Below are positions 21,719 through 31,914 of a stretch of DNA of 64,000 nt, one piece after another. Position numbers and translations under genes: made by a program. Below the pieces are notes generated by a model. That model saw nothing but the letters and a program-made list of their open reading frames with translations, did no database searches and was not told the origin of the DNA. Source of the stretch: Hyaloperonospora brassicae. Lineage: Eukaryota; Oomycota; Peronosporomycetes; Peronosporales; Peronosporaceae. The DNA lies in NCBI GenBank assembly GCA_947650285.1, contig CANTFL010001312.1, positions 1 through 64,000 on the forward strand, given 5' to 3'. Position 1 is the first letter of the stretch. Every line of letters begins with the position of its first letter.

Positions 21719-23744
21719 CTATCCGATAATGTTTGTAGTATGCGCAGGTGCTGGATCTACAATGCGCCCGGCGGCTTGAAGTTGTCTGTATCGTTGAATG
21801 TGAATGCTTAGATAAACAGCTTTGTGTAGCTTGCGCATGGAATTGAGGACGTTTTGTGCTTCGCGGGCCTTGATTTTGTGCTCGCCAAGAAACGAAAGAA
21901 ATTGCGTTTCAGCGACATCGCCTAATTCCAACACATCGTCTCGATACTGCGGAGACTTCTCATCAATCACGAAGCCATCAGCAAATACAGTTTCATGAAT
22001 GCAACGACAAGTTTGGCGGTGGATTTCGTGTGCTTGCTCGAGCTATCAAACGAATCCTAGAGGCGGGGTTCCTGGGTATACCAACAAAACCAGACGACCT
22101 TCAGGTTTGTTGACGAGCTCGTTCGGCGACGTTTGGCTAGTGGTTCTTTGTCCTTACCCTCACTTCTTTCATGTGAAGATTTTGGTTGTGCTTTGTTATA
22201 GACCTCAGCTTCAATCATCGAGACACGAGATTTGAGCTTTTGGTTGACCTTGATTAACTATTCAATCAATGAAGCTTGACGAAGATATATTGGATGCTTT
22301 GTGATGTCAATCGTGATGTCTAGATCCTTGATGGGATTCGGTGGCACATTTGTCTTCGTGTAGCAGGTTAGATGTGAAGAACAAGCTAGAAGTTCGCTGA
22401 CGGAGTAACCTTGCTGGATTACACACTCTTCCAAACGTGTGACTACAAGTCCGTCTTTCTTTAGCTGCTTCAACGATGGATAATGAATCAGCAGGTAAGT
22501 GATAAGCGTTTTAATCACTCTTTCGCTCACTTTGTATTGTGTAGTCTTGAGCCCTTGAGATGCATTAAAGAGCGCTGTCGCAACAGTTTGTATTTTTGTC
22601 TGCGTACCGGAGTCGAAGACATCAAGTGATAGGAGAGATACGTCGGTATCGAGGTGTCGCCCACTCAAGACCCGGGCAACCTTATGGTCTTCGGAAGCCG
22701 TATTTATCACGTAAGCGAAGGCCTTGTTTGTCGCTGTCATATTTCAGGCGCCTCGGTCGAAGATCCACTGTACACACAATCCAGCCCCATTTGCATGCTG
22801 CGCCCTTCCGCGCCGAAAAGAGTGAGATGTCAAGCGCTCGGATACGCCAGCTTTTACAGCGACCCGATCAAGAACACGGTTGATGTAGCTGTGTACACCA
22901 GGAGCGTTATCTGTGATGTTACCCTTCTTTGCAGCGGTGAATAATATATCCTGTGAAGACACCACAGCCTCTGGATGATCGAGCAAATCGATGAGCGTAG
23001 TTGCTGGAGCTAATATGGACTGTGAGATAGCCATCTGCTCAGGAAGTTGACTCAGTACGGATATAGTTGGCGATGCGTGGGTCACGAGGTTGAGAGCTAT
23101 GGCAAGCAGAGGACATGTGGTAAATTCTACGTCAGGGGATAGTGAAAGACCTTGCTCTTTAGAAGTTTTAATTTGGATAAATCGGACGAAGAATATGTCG
23201 CCCGAGCCGATTGACAGGTTTGCCTTCCGCAGCATTGTAAGGTCCGATGCACGCCCGAAGAGGTACCAAAGCAAACACAACAGCGCCGCATCTTGGTAGT
23301 CAGCACTAGTAACTGCAGTTAAATACAAGTATTCCATCATTTTCTTGAGAGCAGACTTTGTGCATGCTGGGGCCTTGTTTACAAACGACCCTGACTCACG
23401 CTTCATGCAATGGCGTTCGAGTGTCTGTCCTTTCTTAAGCAAATTTATTTCAACCACTGCTCGATGCTGTGGGAACTGCTTCAACGCCAATTCTTGGCTT
23501 GTCGAAAATACTGCATGACCGAGTGTCGAGCTAAGAGTTGTCTCTTTCGGCTTTCCTTGAACGCAAGATACATGCCAAACTTGTCCATCACAGCTTCTAG
23601 TGCAAGAGGTGCCCTGTCGCGCAACATGCACTGTTGCAAGTACTCCTAAGTAACCTCCTCCTGCTCGAGGAACTTTAATAATGAGCGCGCTGCGTTCTCA
23701 CGGGCACGCTTTGTGTTGGCAGGTGCTTGGTCGGTCAGACTCAT
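21719..23744 (-). pseudogene. Crypton-type tyrosine recombinase, broken
   Basis: The reading starts at ATG 23744 (MSLTDQAPANTKRARENAAR) and runs about 2 kb to 21719. Recombinase features are the box-I Arg in LFGRASDLTMLRKANL, the H-x-x-R in LTSHSFRRG, and a nucleophile-region Tyr in ATNKAFAYVINTASEDHKVAR, as in oomycete Cryptons (DNA transposons that move with a tyrosine recombinase and have no TIRs). A Lys/Arg-rich C-terminal part (KRRRTSSSTNLKVVW) follows, then a domain with DEKSPQYRDDVLELGD. Lesions: TAG near 23647, a frameshift near 23570, TGA at 22744-22746 (a Trp is expected), TAG near 22255, TAG near 22070 (after EPRL) and a frameshift near 21975. It is not functional. Element ends could not be placed. 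Confidence 0.8.
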
Positions 23745-26700
23745 CCTCAAAGGAGATGTTAAAGCTTGGATGTTGTTTGTAAAATATGCGATTGAGTTAC
23801 CCTTTGTCGGATATGTCGGAGCTTGTGTATTATTTTAAAATATGCGAATAACTTGGTGTTTGTATCGTGATAACCATAACAGCACTGTTTTCTCCGACCT
23901 GATACGTAGGAGAAGTAGCTGAGAGAGCTGTACTTTTTATCTGCTCTCGGATTGGATATAATTTTGCCTTTGTGCAATTCGACTCCTTAAAAAGAGTTTT
24001 ATATCACTAGGCTCACACTATTGGTCAATACATTCAATATATAATTCAAGTGCGGTCGGAGATTTAGTGTTATTTATCCAAACTAACGTGTCAATTAATC
24101 CACAAGTATAGCCCTCTGTTATAATAAGCTCCTTAACAAAAACAAGATGTAATAATCACCAAAACGACAAAAACAAAAAACTAAGTATTCTCGCGATCAT
24201 CTTCAGTTTTCATTCCGTTATGATATTTTTATAAAACGGACACCCGCCATTTGCCAACTTCAGTTAAGGCTTTTGCCGCAAATGGAGCGTGGGTGTTGTT
24301 CTACCCGCTGACGTACTTTTTGAGCACGTACGTAGTATCACACATATTTATGATGCTTTCGTCGCCTGTGAGTCTGCAAGTGAACCTGAGAGAAGACTTA
24401 GTGTGGCAAGTACATTTCGATAATGGCTAGTAAAAAGTCTTGATGCGACTAGAGCTCCTACTCACAGAAAAACTATGACACTCATACGGTACCTCAAAAC
24501 TCGGGTCATTGCGAATACGATGATTATACTAGGCGTGTCGCCGGCAACGGCTGGATACTACAAAAAGATTTTGCATAGTTTTTATCGATCGAAAGGGGAC
24601 CGATATACTGTTGGTAGTCGTAAACGTTTTGCCGGTATACATCTAACAAAAGAAACATCAGATTTATAAAGCTCTTATTTTGCGCGTAGATTTGCTAAAA
24701 TCGTCAAGATGTACGGACAGCGGTACGGGAGACGTGATCTAAACATCAGGTTGTGCCATTGTGATGTAGCTCAATTGACTTGTAATCACGTCAACGTAAA
24801 AGTGCATCAGCTAATAATAGTAAATTGTACTGATAAAAAGTTTTGGACAATTTATACTACACGAATGACAAGAGGATAAGAAATTTCAGGTTGAACATGC
24901 GGAACCTCGCCTTTATCGCATCCCATTCGATGTTAGAGCTTCGATGACGCCTCCGTTTAGATAGCCGTCTCTCCATAAAATTACCTTGGAATGTACATAA
25001 TCTGGAAACCTGATATTTAAGCCCATGGGTTGATGCACATGCGTCGTCCTGTCGCAAGAATACCAGGTTGAAGCTCTCTATCAACTAAAACTACAACGCG
25101 TTCTAGTACTTCCACGCTTGCATCGTCCGAAAGCCTTTGATAGAGCAAGAAATCTCTTACCTCGTAAATTCAATTTGTGTGGAATGGCGTTCGCTTAAAG
25201 TATCTTGATCTTTTGATGTAAGTAACATTACACTGATTGTTTAGCCAAAGGACAAGCGAACATATATGTTCGATCGTTTTCCCTTTGGAGTCACTCAAAT
25301 GGGAGATGCATATACGCGTGATGTAGTAGCCACCGTCGTCCACCACTTCCATGGTGATTGTGTTCGTAATCGATTTATGGACCACGCAAGTGCTTACAGG
25401 TGAAGCAGAACATCCTACACGAACCATGATGACAATCAGCGAGATAAGAGAGCTTTTCAACCGGAAGAAAGTGTATTTAGGTTTGCCGAACATCACTTGA
25501 GCTGGTATATATATATATATATATTGATCATCTAACGGCTGACGCTTAGCGGAATGAGAGAAGAGAAATGTGTTGTACATAGTTTATTCCTTTTTAAGAT
25601 CACACCCTATAAACATCACGTGTACGATACTGAACAACAAACATGAATGTTGCCTTCCTTGTTCATTACTCTTTCACACGACTAGCAATAAATTGGCATT
25701 TTTCATCTGCTGATACCATGAGCTATGTTGGACAATATGTAGTGCTTTACCAACTACAAATGATGTTGTCACCAACGACCTTGCTAAATATGACCTGCGG
25801 AGATAATATTAGAGTCCAATTGTTCCGACAATCGCATGACAGGGCCACCCCTTTACAGGGCGCCCTATTCTCTAATATAATGTCATCTGTCACCCAAATA
25901 AGCAAATCAGCTGGTATTGTCGGATGTAGGCATAATTCACGACAGACATAAGCTTGATGTTATGAATCACACGGGCCCACCCGTTAGAACCTTTATTTTT
26001 TCAAAAGCATAGATACACAAACTAGAATATATGGTCGCGAATAAGGCCCCACGAGATAAGAATACCAAGATGCGTCACAATGTGGAAAAGCGTAAAGCAC
26101 CGAATAGTCCAGTAATATAGGAAATAAAGCCGCACTAAAGTATATATACGGTTAAGCACACACAGGATACATAGTTCTATTGACGAGGTCAATAAAATGC
26201 GTACTGCAGTAACAATTGACGAGAATTTCGCAATACCAGCGGTTTGGTAGTCTTATTGCTTCTTTTTGAATGAATCGGTCGCTTATCCTTACACCGTAAA
26301 ACATGTTGACACGAAAATGTCACGAATCTGACAAGCTCTGTGGTGCTAGCTCCAGTATTCTGTGTCAGCGCGCTGAGACCGCACCTGTCAAGAATGTGGC
26401 ACAACGAAGCGTGATGAGATCGTGCTACATGTACTAGGTGGACCGAAAGGACCAATGTATCTGCGCTTGTGCGCATTTTGTCATCTACTGCACATAGCGA
26501 TACTACATCTATCTTCACAGCATCCAGACTGCAATTTGTAGATTATGCGAACAGCACTACGATCACTATCTACGAAGTACATTCTACTCTGATCGTTGCG
26601 TGCTCTGTTAGCGTTCGGTTTCCTTCACGTGTCCGCGAGCATTCGCGTAACCACCTGCAATAGCCCACGCAAAAATCCGTCAGTTATATAGTACATTGTC

Positions 26701-27397
26701 TGCTCTTGCTCACTTTCTAGATAGGTCGTCCGATGTTGCGAGTCGTGCCATTACATCAATTACAGCAATGCCCACGCGCCATTTTGACACAGCGCTGTCT
26801 CAATGACTAAAAGATGCGGCAAAAACTATTTCGAACATTTTTTCTTATACCTTTTTATTCAGATCGCGAACCTTCTCGATATGAATAAAAAGATATGAGA
26901 AAGAAAGAATGAAAAATAATGCAGACTGTTAATAAACTATAAACATCAAGGACATGTAACGCTCAACGCGCCAGGCTGTCTGTTTTCTTGTAGGGTGACC
27001 GCCAATGGAAAAAGTTGTACAGGTTCGCGGTCACTGGAATAGGAGTAAAATAAAATATATACTTAAATTTATTAAAATGATTCATGCGTACATTCGGCCG
27101 TATTCAGGTTAATAATGGAGGCACATTTTTGCTGTCATGCATTTCTTTCGTAAATTTTTGTACATTTCTACTTTTTTCTTGCTCCAAGTGTTTGCCAGGC
27201 AGGACCTTGCCTACACCCAGGCTGATTGTTCCAGATTGGACCATGCAACGTTCGCCACAGGAGAAGTGCACTTAGAGTAGGCTGAACATCGTAGTATTTA
27301 CTCGATTGGTCACGAAGTAGCGCGAACAAGGCTTCCTATCGCAGATGAGCGCCATGTAGCCAGGCAAAGCGTGTCCAGTTTGACCTTGAAGTTGTAA
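23745..27397. other. AT-rich intergenic stretch
   Basis: Apart from one weak small secreted-protein candidate (25170-25493), I recognise no gene. A (TA)n tract of about 20 bp lies near 25507-25525. Other ORFs (e.g. 25643-25951, 26189-26518) have no supporting feature. Confidence 0.45.
25170..25493 (-). CDS. Candidate small secreted Cys-containing protein
   Basis: 107 aa from the ATG at 25493. The start is chosen because it places a hydrophobic core (LISLIVIMV) behind basic residues, with a plausible cleavage after GCSA. The mature part has four Cys (in STCVV, RICIS, HICSL, NQCNV), enough for two disulfides, and no other TM segment. A (TA)n tract lies immediately upstream. The family is not recognised and it sits in AT-rich DNA with few genes, so a chance ORF is quite possible. 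Confidence 0.3.
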   Translation of the reverse strand: MFGKPKYTFFRLKSSLISLIVIMVRVGCSASPVSTCVVHKSITNTITMEVVDDGGYYITRICISHLSDSKGKTIEHICSLVLWLNNQCNVTYIKRSRYFKRTPFHTN

Positions 27398-27545
27398 GTT
27401 GAAGTGACCTTCACTCTGCTCCGCATCCTGCACAAATCATGCCATCGTCCGCTCGCACAGTTGAAGTGACCTTCACTCTGCTCCGCATCATGCACGAATC
27501 ATGCCATCGTCCGCTCGCACAGTTGAAGTGACCGTCACTCTGCTA
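27398..27545. repeat. 62-bp tandem repeat, about 2.4 copies
   Basis: Units begin GTTGAAGTGACC at 27398, 27460 and 27522. The first two are nearly identical (differences such as CCTGCACAAAT/CATGCACGAAT); the third is partial. They end just upstream of the coding region at 27581, so may be promoter-proximal. Confidence 0.85.
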
Positions 27546-27580
27546 CCTGCGTCATTCACGCTCCACACATCAACGTGCAC

Positions 27581-28625
27581 ATGCCGACAGCACGCGCAGA
27601 ACGGACGTCGTGTGCTGTCGACCTGGAGACGTTTTGCCTGTCGCTGATGATCGAGGGCATGAACGTCGTGTCTGAGCTTCGGCCCTACGCAAGCAGTGCC
27701 GTCCAGAGCCTTTGGCGACACCGTCCCCGCATCGCTACCGTGCAAGAGATGCTGCAGGACAAGAGGCAATGGCTGTGGCAACGGTGGCAGCACAAGTTGA
27801 ACACGCGCGAGGCGTCGGTGGCGCTGCTGCCTCCTCATCCCCATAGCGTCTCGCCCCCTCTCCACGCGGCCTCAACCACCGAGAGCTTGGGCGACATCAA
27901 GACCCATCTGCAGCTGCTGCACGCCGCTCTGGACGATCTCCAGCAGAAAGGAGAGCGGTGGGACGACAACGTGGGCCGTCTGCAAGGAGCTCTACGAGAC
28001 GTCCGAACGTGTTGCAGTGCAGCGCGAGATCGGTGCACGGCGTGCGCACGGCCGCCGCCGGTGGCCCCGTCGGGGCGACAATCGTGCAACATCCAGTCCA
28101 AGCGCGCAGTCGCGCGACGCGGCGCGTGTCCGAACACGTTGTTGCTGCTGCACGTGGATCGACTCGACGTGCCAATGTGAGCGACCTGTGTCTCGTGCCC
28201 GAAGTGGGCAATGCGTATGTGTGTGTGTGGACTAAGTGTCGTCTGAGGAACCGCAGCAGGGACGTGGCCAAACTGCCGACTGCTGTACAAGACTGCAGCG
28301 CTGCGCTCTTGGACCGACTTGTCAAAGCTGTGGACGACGGCAGGTACGTGACTTGTGTGGACGCCGTGCAAAAACGGCGGATGCCATATGCTGTCGCTGA
28401 GAAAAAGGGGTGTGCATGTCGGTATGTAGCTCACTGAGCTCCTCCTCAAGCAAGCGACAACTACATGTGCCTCAGGTGCCGTCCGATATCAATCGTTTCG
28501 ACTCGGAGGGCCCAGGGAAGCAAGTGCAACTGGAAGTGCAAGACGGCTTGAACGCCCTCCAGCCACAAACAAAGATGGGACACAGCATTGCCCGCATGTA
28601 TCAAGTGCTCGCTCGAGACGACTGA
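27581..28625 (+). CDS. Uncharacterised coding region, probably spliced or frame-disrupted
   Basis: The best-supported part is an ORF from ATG 27581 (MPTARAERTS) to 28180, about 199 codons. It has a helical, Leu/Gln-rich segment (TVQEMLQDKRQWLWQRWQHK; then SLGDIKTHLQLLHAALDDLQ), likely coiled coil. Further coding-like stretches follow in other frames: about 28183-28437 (VPEVGNAYVCVWTKC, then KLPTAVQDCSAALLDRLVKA) and about 28476-28625 (ending MGHSIARMYQVLARDD, TGA at 28623). A possible 54-nt intron (GTATGT at 28422, CTCAG ending 28475) does not restore frame by itself. The exon structure is therefore unresolved and a pseudogene is possible. Family not recognised. Confidence 0.4.
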
Positions 28626-29062
28626 ACCTGCGAACCGGTAGCACTCGGCTGATGTCGTAATGCTGCGGAAACGAAGCGCTTTGTGCTTTGCATGTGAGTG
28701 AGTGGATGCTTGGGCCGCACGCAATGAAGCAAGCTCACCGTGCTGAATCGCGCAATCGGTCGCGGCTGCATTGACGACGGCCGCGGTGTTGACTTGCGTA
28801 TGATGATGTCGATTCGAAAGCCGTCTGCGTGTTTTTTCGAGTGTCTGTGTGACGAGCAGGTGCTTGACGAGTTTCTACATGCATGACGTCGCGCAGCACT
28901 GCAATGCCGGCGGTCGACACGAAGCAAGAGGGAAAAAGAGAGAGCTCTGCTCGCGTCGCTGGAAACTCCTCGGCCATACATTTTGCAAGACAACAGCAGG
29001 ACTAAGCTCGAGAGGCATTGCGCCAGTCCCAAAGCCACGTAGTACGCAGTCGAAACGCACGG

Positions 29063-29285
29063 GTCGTTCGCTCGCTCGCTCGCTCGCTCTTTCTTGCCAA
29101 AAGCCAGCAACTGCGACCATTTCTTTTCCAGCACACGCAGCCAGAGCCACTCCGTTTCTACCCCACTCCAAGTGTGAGTGACAATACGTGCCCCTCGTGC
29201 CACAGCAGCGCCACGAAAGCTTTGCGCACGCGCCAGTCAAGAGAGCTCTCCCCTCTCCTTTCACTCGCTCGCTCACTCGCTCGCT
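29063..29285 (+). repeat. CTCG-type microsatellites in the PHO88 gene 5' region
   Basis: Runs of (GCTC)n occur at about 29067-29090 and again at about 29265-29285, just before the start codon of the fusion gene at 29308. The second run probably lies in the 5' UTR. Confidence 0.6.
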
Positions 29286-29307
29286 GCCGTTGTGCCACGT
29301 CGCTGCG

Positions 29308-30405
29308 ATGACGGGCAAGCAGAGCCCCGTGCGCATGTTGATCATGCTGCCCATGATCTTTGTCATGGGCAAGATCGACTTTGAGAACGAGGTGCTGCTG
29401 CTAGCGGCCCGCACGGCGTTCTTTGTGTGCCAAGCCACGGCGCTGCTCGTGGGCCTCTACCTCAAGCAGCTCATTGCGCGCAAGCACGACACGCGCCGGA
29501 TCTTCGTGCCCGGCGTCAAGTCGCCGTTCGACCAGTCGCCCAACTACGACGAGCTCACCGAGTCGACGTACGAGGCCCACGAGCTCGCAAAGGCCAACGA
29601 GTTCCTCAAGCAGACGCTCATTGGCGCGGGCATCTCGTCGCTCGTGCACTTCAAGATGGGCGTGAACCACGTGGTGCTGATCCAGAGCATCATGATGCCC
29701 CTCAACCTCTGGGACAACCCGCTCGTGCAGGCCTACCTCCTCGGCCGGCGCCACGGCCGCATTTGGCACGAGCGGCTCGAGGGCGAGTCGGCCGCCGACG
29801 CCGAAGCAGCGGCAACGGCGGGCGAGACACCGACAGCCGCAGAAGCTGCAGCAGTGGACGACGCCGTCGAGCGGAAGACGCAGCAGCAGCGACAGCAGGT
29901 GGACGTGACACCGGAAGAAGCTGTTGCTGAAGCATTGGCGGCGGGCGCCGACGCCGACTTTGACGCGCTCTGGACGGCGGTGCAGCACCAGGTGAACGCC
30001 AAGACGGACGAGGACCAGTGGACGGCGCTCATGGTGGCGTGCGGCTCGCCCGTGGACACGGACGAGTTCATCGCAAAGGTCGTGCGGGCTGGCGCGGACG
30101 TGCTGGCGGTGGACGGCGACGGCTGGACGGCGCTGCACTGGAGCGCGTTCCACGGACGCCCCGAGGCGGCCGAGGCGCTGCTGTCGAGCCTCTCGCCGGC
30201 GTTGTGTGCGGAGCTGCTGGCGGTCCAGGCGTCCGATGGGCGGACGGCGGCGGAGGTGGCCAAGGGCGAAGAGAATGCCGACGTGGTTGACGTTTTGACC
30301 CGGTTTAGCAAGAGAGAGGCGACAAGCGAACAAGAGACGTTGTCGTCGTCGTCGTCGCTGCGCCAGCGGAAGACCGGCGCGTCGGCTGTGGAAGACGTGG
30401 ACTAG
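29308..30405 (+). CDS. PHO88/SND3-family ER membrane protein fused to C-terminal ankyrin repeats
   Basis: 365 aa from ATG 29308, chosen over an upstream in-frame start because the family begins directly with the first membrane helix. Residues 8-155 match the PHO88/SND3 layout: helix 9-20 ending MGKIDFENEV, helix 32-50, the LIARKHDTRRI segment, a helical ELTESTYEAHELAK segment, hydrophobic 103-114 (IGAGISSLVHFK) and VLIQSIMMPLNLW. In yeast, PHO88/SND3 sits in the ER membrane, linked to phosphate transport and to SRP-independent (SND) targeting. After an Ala/Glu-rich and Gln-rich linker (160-200), residues about 218-332 form roughly three ankyrin-like units (QWTALMVACGSP; GDGWTALHWSAFHGRPEAAE; DGRTAAEVAKG). 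The tail is Ser-rich. Usual family members are about 180-190 aa without ankyrins, so the C-terminal half is an addition. Intact, single exon, GC-rich. Confidence 0.85.
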   Translation: MTGKQSPVRMLIMLPMIFVMGKIDFENEVLLLAARTAFFVCQATALLVGLYLKQLIARKHDTRRIFVPGVKSPFDQSPNYDELTESTYEAHELAKANEFLKQTLIGAGISSLVHFKMGVNHVVLIQSIMMPLNLWDNPLVQAYLLGRRHGRIWHERLEGESAADAEAAATAGETPTAAEAAAVDDAVERKTQQQRQQVDVTPEEAVAEALAAGADADFDALWTAVQHQVNAKTDEDQWTALMVACGSPVDTDEFIAKVVRAGADVLAVDGDGWTALHWSAFHGRPEAAEALLSSLSPALCAELLAVQASDGRTAAEVAKGEENADVVDVLTRFSKREATSEQETLSSSSSLRQRKTGASAVEDVD

Positions 30406-31657
30406 GGACGTGAGCAGTGCGTGCGAGCACGTCGAGGAGTTTGTGCTGCTCGCCTGTGGTTGGCACTGCGCTTTGCCGTGTCGTCACTCGTTTGTCGACG
30501 AAAGAGGAGATCCCGACGATGTCGTCGCTTGCTCAGCTGATCAACAGAGGTCGAGAGTGGTGCGCTACGCCTAAACTGCAATCAAAGCTGCAGACGCTGT
30601 TGCTGATGCAGCCGTTTTAGCGCACTGTGTGTGTTCAGTGAGTCGTTGTGTCATGTTATGGGACTTGTGCAGATCCTATCGCTGTTGTTACATGCGTTTC
30701 GATGGCACAGCAGTTGTCATGAATTGTACCATAGCGACATGTAACGCAGTCGCAAAGCTGTAAAGCGTCGAGAGTTGCGAGAAGGGCAAACGTAGAGGTA
30801 AGTGGCAGCAGACGGCCGACGCGCCCCGAGACTTGTAGCGCGTGCAACAGTCTTGACGCTTTCTCTGTCTCTCGCTCTACAAGTGCTGGTCTGTTAGCTA
30901 GAACGCCACTTTCGCACGGCCTCAAAAGTATGTAGAGGGCACCTTTCGACATAGGTCCAAAGAACGTCCCGACAGCAGGATCAAGTCAGAAAAGATGGAC
31001 AAGTGATACCGTCGGTACGCTCTGTGACGTGTTCGTACTGCAGTGTCTGCCATCAGCTACTTGCAGCATTGTACCGTCGAGGAAACGTGCAGACCAAGAC
31101 ACAATATAAGACACAATTGAAACATCATACATCACGAACACCACCAGATGTGTCTCTAGCTCTTGCCGGAAGCTGCACCGAGCGTTCGGGTTAACTGCCA
31201 TGATCTGTGAGCCCGAATACGAGGAAAGTGGTGGACGTTGCGCTCAGTATGCGTCACAGCCTCATGGAGTCAACGAAACCGACTAGCGTTTGAGGGCAAG
31301 GAGGCAAGAGTGAAAGGCAGTGCTCAAGAATTTGTTCGAGGAGGTCTCACGCATCTGCGGGCACTAGCTACAAGAGAACGAAGGTCGGCTCGCGCAACAG
31401 TATAAGCGACGCGCTTGTTATCAAGTAGTAGACTTCTCTGCTATTACACGAAGTGGCGGGCCATGCACAGGACGGAAGCGTTGCACCTGAAGTAAACAAC
31501 TTGGCCGAAGCACAAGTGCATTAGAATTTAACTAGAGCGAGCGGAGCAACTTGAAAGCTCGGGATGGAGCAAAGGGTATGAGCTGATTAGACTAATTTCT
31601 GACCCAGATTCGGACTTGTAAGCTTTTGCATAATTAAACAGTAGTATCATATCTTAG
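30406..31657. other. Intergenic, no supported gene
   Basis: 3' flank of the fusion gene, then mixed sequence with short ORFs only. Nothing recognised. Confidence 0.4.
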
Positions 31658-31914
31658 CCTACATCGCCTTTGCTTCACCTTGCGTACCACCGATCTTTGC
31701 CAAACGGGTCGGCATTATCGATTGGGGGATCGGAGGTTGCTTTGACAAATACGCTGTATGTGAAAAACCAGAATGGTTACAAGTGCAGGGAGCCCTGATC
31801 ATTGATCCGGACAACGCCGCTATGGTCGGGACACCGTCATTATTGGTCGGAATATTGCCAAACTTCATTGACAAGGAAAAACTGGCTGAATGGAAGCATC
31901 CAATCGGTCATTGA
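31658..31914 (+). pseudogene. Orphan exon-like open segment
   Basis: An open frame after an acceptor-like TCTTAG (ending 31657) encodes about 84 residues, including IIDWGIGGCFDKYAVCEKPE and LLVGILPNFIDKEKLAEWKH, then TGA. There is no ATG of its own. The regular hydrophobic and charged pattern looks protein-coding. A donor-like GTAAGT follows near 31933, so the TGA may have truncated an original exon. Family unknown; it may belong with the segment at 33023. Confidence 0.35.

Noticed and set aside
25643..25951. 102-codon plus-strand ORF starting MNVAFLVHYSF
   Set aside because: No domain, weak leader-like start without clear cleavage, and AT-rich context; not supportable as a gene.
27398..27545. 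CRISPR-like array
   Set aside because: Units abut without unique spacers; a simple tandem repeat in a eukaryotic genome.
29401..30333. Long minus-strand ORF (310 codons) opposite the PHO88-ankyrin gene
   Set aside because: Arg/Leu/His-rich shadow of a GC-rich real gene, with no domain and no plausible start context.
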